From: Bacteroidetes bacterium SW_9_63_38
GTDB taxonomy: Bacteria; Bacteroidota; Rhodothermia; Rhodothermales; Salinibacteraceae
DNA length: 64,000 bases
Reading direction: 5' to 3'
NCBI GenBank assembly: GCA_003022435.1
Contig: PXUA01000019.1
Location: 1-64,000 of the forward strand
The notes beneath the pieces are model-generated. The model was not told where the DNA came from and did not search any database. It worked only from the letters and a program-made list of their open reading frames with translations. The translations under genes were made by a program, and so were the position numbers. Of the stretch, positions 54,480-63,455 are shown in pieces (within the stretch, counting starts at the first letter, position 1; every line of letters starts with the position of its first letter).

Positions 54480-57400
54480 ATGGAGCATATTACCAAATCG
54501 ATAACGACTGCAATGGCTGGTTCTGGACACCGACCCGGCGACGAGCCCGAATGCGGCGCGCAGCGACGCTCCGCCGGAGAGATTGGCACCGCTGCGGAGA
54601 GGGTGCCCGCCGCGAACCGCAGCGACGAGGCTCGCCTCCGTGGGCTCCGGCGATACGAGATTGTGGACACGCCCCCGGATGAGCGGTTTGATCGGCTGGC
54701 GGATCTGGCCCGAACGCTCGTCGAGACGTCTGTGGGGCTGGTGACATTCGTGACGGAGGACCGGCAGTGGCACAAGGCGGCCGTCGGGACGGACCTCACG
54801 GCCATCCCCCGAGAACATTCCTTCTGTGCATACGCCCTCGAAGCGGGAACGGTCACGGTGATTGAGGATCTGACGGGCCACGAGCGGTTTTCGGACAGTC
54901 CGTACGTGAAGGGCGGGGCCGAGGGGACGGCGTTTCGGTTTTATGCCGGAGCCCCGATCACCACGCCCGACGGGCATCGGCTCGGGACTGTGTGCGTCCT
55001 GGACGAGACGCCCCGGACCCCGTCGTCGGGAACGAAGCGGCAGCTTGAGCGGCTGTCGGGCCTGGCCGTCGAGATCCTACAGGAGCGATTGTCGGCAGAC
55101 CGGGAACGACCCGCGGCCCCTCCCCAGATGGACGTGCCGGAGGCGAGCCACCAGTACCAGCAGGCCCTTGAGCATGCGCCGCTGGCAGTGGCGCGGGTTC
55201 GTCCTGACCTGCGATACGAGTGGGTGCACGATCCGCGCGCGGCCCTCGTGCCGCCGGAGGCGCTGGGGCAGCGTCACGACGCCCTGGCATCCGGAGCCGG
55301 TGTTGATCGGCTGATGGCGCTGATGCGAGGCACGCTCGACGACGGCACGCAGAAGCGACGAGAGATTGCACTGGAGACCAACGACGAGGCGACGCACGTC
55401 TTCGATGTCATCACCACGCCGCTGGCTGATGAAGAGACGGGCCTCATGGTTGTAGCGCTCGACGTCACCGAGCAGCAGCGGCAGAAGCAGGAGCACCGCC
55501 GCGTGCGCGATCAGCTTCGGCGTACGCAAGAAGTTGCCGAGGTGGCCGGGTGGGAGTACGATCCGCAGACCGATACGTTCGAGGGAACAGATCAGCTATA
55601 CGAGATCCTCGGCCTGCCGCTCGACACGGAGCTTGGGCGGCGCGACTCCCTCCAGTTCTATCCGCCGGAGGCGCAAGATACGATTGAAAGAGCCTCGCGG
55701 CGGTGTTTGGGAGAAGGGGAGAGCTTCGACTTGGAGATCCCGTTCCGGCCGGAAACAGGAGAGCGCCGGTGGGTTCGGACGCAAGGGGAGGCCCATGTGG
55801 AGAACGGGGAGGTTGTGCTCGTGACGGGGACGCTCCAGGACATTACCGAGCAGAAGCGTCAGGAGCACGCCCTGGAGCGTCAGAACGACCTGTTTGCGAA
55901 GGCCCAGGAAATTGCACAGGTGGGCGCCTGGGAGCATGACCTGCAGACGGAGGCGCATACCCTGACGGATCAGGTCTATCGCATCCATGGCTTGTCTCCA
56001 GAGGTGAATTTGGCCCCCGAGGAGAGCATAGAGTTTTACCATCCCGCGGATCAAGCCGCTATTCGGGAGGCATTCTCGCGGGCCGTCCGCGAAGGCGTAC
56101 CGTACGACCTTGAGCTTCGCCTCATCGACGCAAATGGGCGACAGCGGTGGGTGCGCACGCGGGGAGAGCCGCAGACTGAAGACGGCACGGTGGTGCGGAT
56201 CCGGGGAACGCTTCAGGACGTCACGGACCGAAGAGAGATGAGAGAAACCCTGCGCAAGCAGAAGGGGCTTCTCAGTTCGATTACGGACCACATCTCCGAG
56301 GGCATCTTCCGGTCGACGCAGGAGGACGGCATCGTGTACGCCAATCAGGCGTTTATCGAGATGTTTGGGTACGACAGTCTTGAGACGATGATGGACATCC
56401 CCCCGGCGGCTCTCTATGCAAACCCGGACCAGCGCGAGGAACTTTACAGTCACACGGCCGAGCAGGACGACCTTGATCGGGCTGAGGTGCAGTTCCAACG
56501 GAAGGACGGCACGACGTTCGCGGGACTGGTCAGCATCCGAAAGGTGGAAGGACAGGTCGGCGGTCCGGATTATTACGATGGAGCAGTAACGGACATCACA
56601 GACCGACGGCGCCAGAAGGAGCAACTCCGAAAGCGACAGCAGAAGGTGGAGGCCCTGTACGAGGCCACCAGCCGGTTGCTTCGGGCGGACAACGAAGACG
56701 AGGTGGCCGATCTCCTGGTCACGCTCATTGGGGAAACGCTCGGGTATTCGGGCACGACCATTCGGTTTGTGGAGGGCGACAAGATCGAAGCCAGTCGGGT
56801 CCCGGACATGGTGCGACGCTACATGCCGGAGCGTCCGGACTACGATCTGCACAGCGACACGCCGGCGGCCAAGGCCCTAAAGACCGGAGAGACGCAGATG
56901 TTCGAGGACTTGTCGGCCGCAAAGCCGGAGCTGGATCGGGGCGACATTCGGGCCACGGCGTACGTCCCGATGGGGGAGCGCGGACTTATCTCAGTCGGCA
57001 GCCGCGAGGTGGGCAGCATCGGGCCGTTCGACCTGCGCCTCATCGAGATCCTGGGAGGGTACGCCGCTCTGGTTCTGGGACGGCTCGACCGGGTGGAGAC
57101 GCTTCGGCAGGCCAAGGAGGAGGCCGAAGAGGCCAATCGTCTGAAATCGGTACTTCTGGCCAACATCAATCACGAATTCCGGACGCCCCTCACAACTATA
57201 ATTAGTTCGTCGCGGCTCATTGAGGACGATCCGGACCGGGCCGACCGCTTCGCGGGGCGCATTCTGGCTGGGGGGGAGCGGCTCCTGCATACGCTCAACA
57301 CGGTGATGGATTTTGCGGAGCTGGAAGGAGGGCAAATGTCGCTCACGCCGCGGACGTGTAAGCTTCAGTCGGTGCTCTCGGCGGCGGTGGATGACGTTCG

Positions 57401-57821
57401 AGACATGGCTGAACGGAAGCGGCTCACTGTCCGGGTCGACCTGCCCGAGACGCCCGAGCCGGTACGGCTCGATCAGCACTACGTGCAGCGCATCGTCATC
57501 CACCTCCTCAGCAATGCCATCAAGTTCACGGAGGAGGAGGAGAGTGTCACCATCGGCGGCCGCGTGACGGACGACGACGTGATGTTCTGGGTTGAGGATC
57601 CGGGCATCGGCATCCACCCGGCGTTCCAGGCTCGGATGTTCGACGAATTCGTTCAGGCGTCCAGCGGCAACGATCGGACGCACGAGGGCAACGGGCTGGG
57701 ACTGACGATCGTGAAGCGGCTCGTGGACCGGATGGACGGCACGATCGACATCGACAGCGCACCCGGCGAAGGGACGTACGTCACGGTACACCTGCCGAAA
57801 GCGCGTCCCGGTGCTCAGTAA
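54480..57821 (+). CDS. Soluble PAS/GAF sensor histidine kinase
   Basis: 1113 residues from MEHITKSITTAM (54480; 54513 is an alternative). Order: GAF (about 65-200, RLADLARTLVETSVGLVTFV), four PAS/PAC units (about 225-340, 350-465, 475-595, 600-720; the second and third start EVAGWEYDPQT and QVGAWEHDLQT and look like a tandem duplication), a second GAF (about 725-875), HisKA with the phospho-His in NINHEFRTPLTTI (near 905), and HATPase_c (N box LLSNAIKF, G boxes VEDPGIGI and GNGLGLTIVKRL). No membrane helix and no receiver domain, so a cytoplasmic sensor whose response regulator is elsewhere. The signal is unknown. Confidence 0.93.
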   Translation: MEHITKSITTAMAGSGHRPGDEPECGAQRRSAGEIGTAAERVPAANRSDEARLRGLRRYEIVDTPPDERFDRLADLARTLVETSVGLVTFVTEDRQWHKAAVGTDLTAIPREHSFCAYALEAGTVTVIEDLTGHERFSDSPYVKGGAEGTAFRFYAGAPITTPDGHRLGTVCVLDETPRTPSSGTKRQLERLSGLAVEILQERLSADRERPAAPPQMDVPEASHQYQQALEHAPLAVARVRPDLRYEWVHDPRAALVPPEALGQRHDALASGAGVDRLMALMRGTLDDGTQKRREIALETNDEATHVFDVITTPLADEETGLMVVALDVTEQQRQKQEHRRVRDQLRRTQEVAEVAGWEYDPQTDTFEGTDQLYEILGLPLDTELGRRDSLQFYPPEAQDTIERASRRCLGEGESFDLEIPFRPETGERRWVRTQGEAHVENGEVVLVTGTLQDITEQKRQEHALERQNDLFAKAQEIAQVGAWEHDLQTEAHTLTDQVYRIHGLSPEVNLAPEESIEFYHPADQAAIREAFSRAVREGVPYDLELRLIDANGRQRWVRTRGEPQTEDGTVVRIRGTLQDVTDRREMRETLRKQKGLLSSITDHISEGIFRSTQEDGIVYANQAFIEMFGYDSLETMMDIPPAALYANPDQREELYSHTAEQDDLDRAEVQFQRKDGTTFAGLVSIRKVEGQVGGPDYYDGAVTDITDRRRQKEQLRKRQQKVEALYEATSRLLRADNEDEVADLLVTLIGETLGYSGTTIRFVEGDKIEASRVPDMVRRYMPERPDYDLHSDTPAAKALKTGETQMFEDLSAAKPELDRGDIRATAYVPMGERGLISVGSREVGSIGPFDLRLIEILGGYAALVLGRLDRVETLRQAKEEAEEANRLKSVLLANINHEFRTPLTTIISSSRLIEDDPDRADRFAGRILAGGERLLHTLNTVMDFAELEGGQMSLTPRTCKLQSVLSAAVDDVRDMAERKRLTVRVDLPETPEPVRLDQHYVQRIVIHLLSNAIKFTEEEESVTIGGRVTDDDVMFWVEDPGIGIHPAFQARMFDEFVQASSGNDRTHEGNGLGLTIVKRLVDRMDGTIDIDSAPGEGTYVTVHLPKARPGAQ

Positions 57822-58134
57822 GCCGGTACCGATACACAATAAGCCGGAGCGCGTGCTCGACATCGTCCGTGAGCACAGCAGCGACGATCAGACAATCTTT
57901 CTTGGGGGCACCGACGTGAATAATTCAGACATTGAGTCGCCCGAGGGGGTGCGCGACACGGTGGTGCAGGCCGCAGAGTATATTTCCCCCGATCGGCTCG
58001 GCACGACGGACGATTGCGGCTTCTCGCCGTTCGGCGACGACCGGTCGACGGCCCGTCGGGTCGCATTTCATAAGATCGAGTCCCGAGTGAAGGGGACGAA
58101 GATGGCGGCTGAGACGCTCGGAGTTGACACGTAA
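57820..58134 (+). pseudogene. 3' remnant of a MetE-like (cobalamin-independent methionine synthase family) gene
   Basis: About 100 codons beginning within 20 bp of the kinase stop. The sequence VNNSDIESPEGVRDTVVQAA, then YISPDRL and DCGFSPFGDD, then KIESRVKGTKMAAETLG, is the C-terminal end of the methionine-synthase II/MetE C-terminal domain family (ends in E-x-V-x-x-R, P-x-R-L, PDCGF). The other about 250 residues with the zinc ligands are missing. A GTG at 57811 could allow translation but the product would be non-catalytic. Looks like a deletion join placing a gene tail behind the kinase. Confidence 0.75.
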
Positions 58135-58154
58135 GGCGGGTCGAGTCGAGGGCG

Positions 58155-59633
58155 CTACCGGGGAGACGCCAGGGCGGACAACAGGCGCTCATGCAGGCCG
58201 TTGAAGCTGCCGTTGCTCATGAGCAGGGCCACGTCGCCGGGGCGAAGCGTCTCGACCAGGGCGGGCAGCATGTCGTCCACGGACTCGAAGGTCTGGGCGG
58301 GCGTGCCGCGGTCCTCGATGGTCTGCACGACAACGTCGGGATCGAGCACGGCGTCGGCGTCGTCGTTGTGCCGCACCGGCGGGGCCTTGAGGAAAGCGGT
58401 GTCGGCGTTGTCGAAGGCCTCCCCGTAGGCGGTTTCGAAAAGTTTGCGGCGGCTGGAGTTGGAGCGCGGCTCGAATACGGTCACGAGGCGGCGGTCGGGG
58501 TGGGCCGCACGAACGGCCTGGATCGTGGCTTCGACGGCGGTGGGATGGTGCGCAAAATCGTCGAGCACCAGCACGTCGTTGGGGCAGCCCCGCACTTCTT
58601 GACGACGCTTCATGCCTTTGAAGGTGGCCAGGCCCTCGGCAATCTGCGAACGAGATGCTCCTTCGCGGTGGGCAAGACACGAGGCCGCGACAGCATTTTG
58701 CACGTTGTGCCGCCCGTGCATTGGAAGTCGGACCTCGATCGAGGAACCGCCGAGGTGGAGCGTGAACGTTTGTCCGTCGGAGGTGGCTGTCAGGCTGGTC
58801 GCACGGGCGTCGTTGTCGGCGTCGAGGCCGTAAGTCTGGACGCTCGCGTCGGTGTGAGCGGCCAGGGCCCGCACCGGGGCGTGGTCGCCGCACAGTGCAA
58901 GCAGGCCGTCGGGGGGGAGCAGGTCCGCAAACTGTTCGAAGGCGCCCCGGTAGTCGGCCTCATCGGTGAAAATGTCGGCGTGGTCGAACTCCAGGGAGGT
59001 GATGATTGCGTGATGCGGCCGGTAGTGCAGAAATTTGGGCCGTTTGTCGAAGTAGGCGCTGTCGTACTCGTCGCCCTCGATCACGAAGGGGACGTCGGTC
59101 CCGAGAGCGTAGCTGCCGTTTCCGTTCTGCTGGACGCCGCCGACGAGGTAGCCGGGGTCGAGGCCCGCGTGCTGCAGGAGGTGGATGAGGAGGCCGGTCG
59201 TGGTGGTTTTGCCGTGGGTGCCGGCCACGACGAGGGGGCGGCGGCCCTGGCTCAGGAAGCAGTGGGCGAGCGCCTCCGGGAACGACTGCTGGACGAGTTG
59301 CTCTTCGCGGGCGTATTCAGCCTCCGGATGGGTAGGGGTACAGGCGTTGCCGACGACCGTGAGGTCCGGAGCGGGATCGAGGTGGGCGGGATCGTAGCCC
59401 TCCAGCACCGGAATGTCCTGCTCGGCGAGGTGGGTGCTCATCGGCGGGTACACGCCGTCGTCTGCCCCCCGCACGGTGTCCCCGGCCTGCTTGAAGAGGC
59501 CGGCGAGGGCGCCCATGCCGGTGCCGCAGATGCCGATGAGGTACACGTCCTCGATTGCGTCGGGAGACGGCGCCGGGGGGCGGTCAAACTGCCGGAGGGG
59601 CGCGTCGGACAGATCGTCAATCGAGACGGGCAT
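58155..59633 (-). CDS. mpl: UDP-N-acetylmuramate:L-alanyl-gamma-D-glutamyl-meso-DAP ligase (Mpl)
   Basis: A 492-residue Mur ligase of the Mpl group, which re-attaches recycled tripeptide to UDP-MurNAc. Rossmann start YLIGICGTGMGALAGLFKQ, P-loop VAGTHGKTTTTGLL, then EGDEYDSAYFDKRPKFLHY, a signature of Mpl rather than MurC, and FAHHPTAVEATI. Length slightly above average. Follows the MetE remnant tail to tail (20 bp). The CorC-like gene lies 78 bp upstream on the same strand. Confidence 0.93.
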   Translation of the reverse strand: MPVSIDDLSDAPLRQFDRPPAPSPDAIEDVYLIGICGTGMGALAGLFKQAGDTVRGADDGVYPPMSTHLAEQDIPVLEGYDPAHLDPAPDLTVVGNACTPTHPEAEYAREEQLVQQSFPEALAHCFLSQGRRPLVVAGTHGKTTTTGLLIHLLQHAGLDPGYLVGGVQQNGNGSYALGTDVPFVIEGDEYDSAYFDKRPKFLHYRPHHAIITSLEFDHADIFTDEADYRGAFEQFADLLPPDGLLALCGDHAPVRALAAHTDASVQTYGLDADNDARATSLTATSDGQTFTLHLGGSSIEVRLPMHGRHNVQNAVAASCLAHREGASRSQIAEGLATFKGMKRRQEVRGCPNDVLVLDDFAHHPTAVEATIQAVRAAHPDRRLVTVFEPRSNSSRRKLFETAYGEAFDNADTAFLKAPPVRHNDDADAVLDPDVVVQTIEDRGTPAQTFESVDDMLPALVETLRPGDVALLMSNGSFNGLHERLLSALASPR

Positions 59634-59711
59634 GGGGCAGCAGGGGGGCGAGAACGCGAAGGAACGGAGGACGAGAGTCTCACAGAGACGGCGACGCAGG
59701 CTGGGGCAGCC

Positions 59712-60911
59712 CTACTCACTTTTCGACGTGGACTCCGGGGCGGAATCGGAGGAGGGGGGCGAAAGGGCTTCCCCTCTCGCCAGTTCTTCTTTGTTGGGCA
59801 GGTCCGGAATGGAGGAGCCGTCGGCCGCTTCTTCCTGGGCGCGGGCCGATACTTTTTCGTATGCTTCTTCCGACACCATGCCAAGCTCGCGGGCCCGCTT
59901 GAACCATTGCTGTCGCGCCAGGGCCTGCATGTCTTCGACCGAGTCCGCCTCGTCAACGATTTCGAGGCCGAGAAGCGTCTCGACCACGTCCTCCATGCTG
60001 ACGACGCCGGCCACGCCGCCGTACTCATCGACTACGAGCGCAATGTGCTCCAGCCGGTCCAGCAGTCGTTCTAGAAGGTCGGGCAGCGGCAGGGTCTCCT
60101 GAACAACCAGAATCTCGCGGGCGATGTTTTCGAGCAGCACGTCGTGCTCCTCCTGGGCGGCCCGGAGCAGCATCTCGTCCTTCAAAACGTACCCCGTTAC
60201 ATCGTCGGGATTCTCATCGTACACCGGGATGCGAGAGAAGCGAAACTCGTCGTGCTCGTCTACGACATCGCCGATCGTCTGATCTTCCGGCAGATCGAAG
60301 ACAACCGTCCGGGGCGTCATGACATCCTTGACCCGCAGTGAGTTGAAGCGGAACAGGTTGCGCAGGATGCGAGACTCTTTCTCTTCGAAGACCCCCTCTT
60401 CCTCGCCGAGTTCCGCCATGGCCGTAAACTCCTCTCGGCTGAAGGCCGCCTCGTCTTCGTCCTGGGAGAGCAAGTACGTGAGGCCTTGCGACAGTTTGAC
60501 GAGTGGCCACATCGCGATGATCGTGGGTACCAGCAGCCGCACCACGGTGGAAGCGAGTGTTCTCCAGTATACGGCGCCCAGCGTCTTCGGAATGATTTCT
60601 GACAACACCAGAATGAGAAGCGTAAGGATTGCGGCGATCACGCCCGTGTAGGCCTCCCCGAACACCACAGCGGCCTGCGCCCCCGCGCCGGCGGCCCCAA
60701 CGGTGTGGGCGATGGTATTCAGGCTCAGGATGGCCGAGAGGGGGCGATCGATGTCCTCTTTCATCTGCTTCAATCGTTCGCCGACGGGATCGTCCTCCCG
60801 TTCAAGCGCAGCGACATAAGAGGGCGTCACACTCAGCAGCACCGCCTCCATGATGGAGCACAGGAACGACACCCCGAGCGCGAGCGCAACGTAGAGAAGA
60901 AGTAGCCCCAT
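59712..60911 (-). CDS. CNNM/CorC family transporter-like protein (DUF21 plus CBS pair)
   Basis: 399 residues from MGLLLLYVALALG (60911). The N-terminal DUF21 domain has three to four membrane helices, with SIMEAVLLSVTPSYV and LSEIIPKTLGAVYW. Two CBS domains (about 195-310) carry VKDVMTPRTVVF and LVVDEYGGVAGVVSMEDVVE. The usual C-terminal transporter-associated domain is short or replaced by an acidic tail (about 330-399). Relatives are linked to Mg/Co efflux. Same strand as mpl. Confidence 0.92.
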   Translation of the reverse strand: MGLLLLYVALALGVSFLCSIMEAVLLSVTPSYVAALEREDDPVGERLKQMKEDIDRPLSAILSLNTIAHTVGAAGAGAQAAVVFGEAYTGVIAAILTLLILVLSEIIPKTLGAVYWRTLASTVVRLLVPTIIAMWPLVKLSQGLTYLLSQDEDEAAFSREEFTAMAELGEEEGVFEEKESRILRNLFRFNSLRVKDVMTPRTVVFDLPEDQTIGDVVDEHDEFRFSRIPVYDENPDDVTGYVLKDEMLLRAAQEEHDVLLENIAREILVVQETLPLPDLLERLLDRLEHIALVVDEYGGVAGVVSMEDVVETLLGLEIVDEADSVEDMQALARQQWFKRARELGMVSEEAYEKVSARAQEEAADGSSIPDLPNKEELARGEALSPPSSDSAPESTSKSE

Positions 60912-61228
60912 TCGAGGATGAAAAGCGTGGGCAAAATCCAATGACGCGCCAGCAGCGGTGGACGCAGATCCGAGTCCCCGACGTCCCGTCGGAAAAGAAC
61001 AAAGTGCGAATGCACCGGCGGCGCGGTCAGTTTCTTCCTCGGGCGTCCAACTCCGAGTTGGCCGTGCGCCGCAAAATTGCTCGGACATGCGTGTACGGCA
61101 TTCAGAAGCGTGGGTTTTCCGGCGTTGCGCTGCCAGGAGAGGATCGGATGGAGGCTTCCCGGAATCGAAATGAGGCGTTCGGTGCGCGGGTCCTCATTGT
61201 GATCATTGTGTGTAAAGCGATAGGTGCA

Positions 61229-61257
61229 TTGACATCCATTCCCTCGACCCCTACCGT
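61229..61257 (+). promoter_or_regulatory. Candidate promoter of the aromatic leader
   Basis: TTGACA (61229-61234), a 17-bp spacer and TACCGT (61252-61257). The spacing is ideal for a sigma-70-type promoter, though the -10 box is poor and Bacteroidota often use TAnnTTTG instead. If used, transcription would begin only a few bases before the leader start codon at 61268. The stretch 60912-61228 has no other recognised feature. Confidence 0.35.
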
Positions 61258-61267
61258 CAGGGCAGTC

Positions 61268-61408
61268 ATGAATACAGCCGCTCCTACATTCGCTGCTGCT
61301 GCTGCGTTCGACGGCTCCGCCGACGCTTCAGGGGAGCAGTACGGGTCTGGGTTTTTCTACTCGGGCTTTGCGCACCTTTATTTCTATTCCCGGGCCGGCG
61401 ACATGTAG
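61268..61408 (+). CDS. Phe/Tyr-rich leader peptide of the chorismate mutase-DAHP synthase attenuator
   Basis: 46 codons, MNTAAPTFAAAAAFDG to the stop at 61406. The end is dense in aromatic codons: FFYSGFAHLYFY has seven Phe/Tyr in twelve residues (61352-61387). This matches the two end products that commonly control DAHP synthase and chorismate mutase. A stalled ribosome here would expose 61391-61400 for the alternative pairing described in the next entry. The peptide is longer than classical leaders (14-30 residues) and lacks a clear ribosome-binding site; a downstream ATG at 61403 is irrelevant. Function is inferred from composition, position and the hairpins. Confidence 0.75.
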   Translation: MNTAAPTFAAAAAFDGSADASGEQYGSGFFYSGFAHLYFYSRAGDM

Positions 61409-61476
61409 GACACCCTTGATTCTGTCTCTTGCTCCTACGACCCGCCGGCTCGCTTCCGTGGCCCCGGCGGGTTTTT
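61391..61476 (+). terminator. Attenuator: antiterminator and intrinsic terminator
   Basis: Terminator: CCCGCCGG (61441-61448) with CCGGCGGG (61464-61471), 8 bp plus an A-T pair, then TTTTT (61472-61476). Antiterminator: CGGGCCGGCG (61391-61400, overlapping the last leader codons) pairs with CGCCGGCTCG (61443-61452) over 10 positions, one of them G-U, and so takes away the 5' arm of the terminator. A ribosome that reaches the leader stop would cover 61391-61400 and let the terminator form. The chorismate mutase start lies 74 bp downstream. Confidence 0.78.
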
Positions 61477-61549
61477 GCGTGTGGGCCTCCGGGGGCACTC
61501 CGGCGGCGTCTCCACCCCGCATTCTTTCCACGAACTGGAGAACCCGCCC

Positions 61550-62816
61550 ATGTCTACCGACACAACGTCCACCGACACGACGACCCCGCTTCGAGAGGCG
61601 CGTGCCCGCATCGATGAGATTGATCGCCGCCTCGTCGAACTGCTCGCCGAGCGCTACGATGTGGTCGACGAGATCTGCGAGAAGAAGGAGGAGACCGGCG
61701 ATACGGTCAAAGACCGTGATCGCGAGGCGCAGCTTCTTGACCACGTGTCCGCCATTGCTGAGGAGAACGGCCTCTCGGCCAAGCTCGTCCGGCGCCTCTA
61801 CGGAGAGATTTTGGACCACTCCGTAGCTCGTCAGCGGGAGCGGCGCGGCGAGCCCCCGTCCGATACGGAGCAGGCCCGGTCCCACAACGGGACATCGCAC
61901 AACGGCACCGACGTGGCCGACGCGGCGCCGTCGTCGACCAACGGTACGGCCTCTTCGTCCAACGGCCGCGCCGATCCCTGCGTCCACGGCTGAGCCCTCG
62001 TCCGGAGGAAGCGGACGAGGACCAGCCCTACCACAAGGTGGCTCGTGACGGGGACGGTGACACGGTCATCCACATCGGCGATGTTGACATTGGGGGCGCA
62101 CGGCCGACTATGATCGCAGGACCGTGCTCGGTCGAATCTCGGGAGCAGATCCTGCGTTCCGCCGAGGCGGTGGGGGAGGCTGGCGGACACCTGCTGCGGG
62201 GGGGGCTTCAAGCCGCGCACCTCGCCGTACTCCTTCCAGGGGCTGGGCGAGGAGGGACTCGACCTGCTTGCGGAGGCAGGGGAGCAGTTCGACCTGCCGG
62301 TGATTACGGAGGTGCTGGCGCCGGGGGACGTGACGGCGGTGGCGGCCCGGGCCGACGTGCTTCAGATCGGGGCACGCAACACGCAGAACTTCCCGCCGCT
62401 CAAGGCGGTGGGGCGGGCCGATCGCCCCGTGATGCTGAAGCGGGGCATGATGGCGTCGATCGAGGAGTGGCTGGCCGCGGCGGAGTACATTGTCGCGCAC
62501 GGCAATCCGAACGTCTTCCTTTGTGAGCGCGGCATCCAGACGTTCGAGGACGCTACGCGCTACACGCTTGACCTCTCGGCGGTGCCGGTGACGCAGGAGC
62601 GCACCCACCTTCCGGTCGTGGTCGATCCTTCTCACGCGGCGGGCACACGACGCTGGGTTCCGGCGCTCGTCCGCGCAGCGCTCGGCGTGGGGGCCGACGG
62701 CGTGATGGTGGAAACCCACCCGAATCCGGACGAGGCCCTGAGCGGACGGCGCGCAGTCGCTTCCTCTCGACGAACTCCAGTCACTTGGCTGTCTCTTCGA
62801 GCCGGTATCGGCGTAG
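61550..62816 (+). pseudogene. Bifunctional chorismate mutase / DAHP synthase with three frameshifts
   Basis: Codons from 61550 (MSTDTTSTD, preceded by GGAG at 61536) encode an AroQ-type chorismate mutase (REARARIDEIDRRLVELLAERY, about 90 residues), then an Asn/Ser/Gly linker with a stop at 61991. The DAHP synthase follows in other frames: QPYHKVARD to [19 protein letters not shown] (about 62020-62200), then, after a G-run at 62198-62205, [21 protein letters not shown] to [13 protein letters not shown] and [11 protein letters not shown], and a third shift at about 62745 after which [20 protein letters not shown] ends at the TAG at 62814. Each shift is 1-2 bases. Intact, it would be a fused enzyme feeding and branching the shikimate pathway. 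As read, only the mutase part is translated whole. Sequencing error is possible. Confidence 0.88.
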
Positions 62817-62951
62817 CTTCACTGTTCCCCGCCGCCGTGTGGAGGCGGGAGATCAGTCAGTGCGTCCGGAGGTTGGACGTCCGGGTGGGATCTCTTCCCG
62901 TCGGACGTCCATACACGGTCTGTCGTCTTTCCGAACAGCCCACCCCGCTCC

Positions 62952-63377
62952 ATGAGTGACGAGCAGCCGGAGTTTATCCCGGAGTACAACAAGCCGGATA
63001 CGCCCGGCATCCACATGAACTTCGACAACACCGTCTCCCTCTATCACGTTGTGGAGGCGGAGGACGACTTCGAGACCGCAGCCCACGACATCTTTGACCT
63101 CCTGGTCGAGTCCCAGAACGAGTTTCCAGACTGGCCGCGCGTGCTGTATCTCGACATCGAAAACCACGCCCGGGACGACGGACGACTGGAAGAGGACATG
63201 ATCGAGTTCCAGCAGGAGTTCTTGATTGCGGCAATGGGCAAGTTCTTGACTGCCCTCGCCCTGCCGCTTGTGGCCGTCGTCAATCCCGACAAGCAGGTCA
63301 ACGATCTGCCGGATGAGCTCGTCCTGCAGGCGCCCGACGAGGAGTTGCCGAAGGAAAACGCGTGGCCGAAAGAATGA
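62952..63377 (+). CDS. Hypothetical acidic protein
   Basis: 141 residues, [19 protein letters not shown]; not recognised. Acidic alpha/beta protein with no signal or membrane segment. A hydrophobic C-terminal strand-helix ([14 protein letters not shown], about 96-109) looks like core packing. It lies 135 bp after the DAHP synthase end. Codon usage is like the neighbours. Iterated gcgta/gcgtg words follow its stop. Confidence 0.7.
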   Translation: MSDEQPEFIPEYNKPDTPGIHMNFDNTVSLYHVVEAEDDFETAAHDIFDLLVESQNEFPDWPRVLYLDIENHARDDGRLEEDMIEFQQEFLIAAMGKFLTALALPLVAVVNPDKQVNDLPDELVLQAPDEELPKENAWPKE

Positions 63378-63455
63378 TGCGTATTGCGTAATGCGTGTTG
63401 CGTGACATGAATCGGCATCGGCAGGCAACATGCATCACGCCTCACGAGTCACGCC
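63378..63455. repeat. Iterated short words at the 3' junction
   Basis: tgcgtattgcgtaatgcgtgttgcg (63379 on) and catcacgcctcacgagtcacgcctc (63431 on) are mutually complementary word arrays between two convergent genes, and could fold into an imperfect hairpin. The same words occur near 5207, 7613 and 16833. Confidence 0.4.

Noticed and set aside
54333-54480. Longer N-terminus for the histidine kinase
   Set aside because: The 49 extra codons (Cys- and Lys-rich) lack family similarity; translation from 54480 or 54513 leaves the GAF domain intact.
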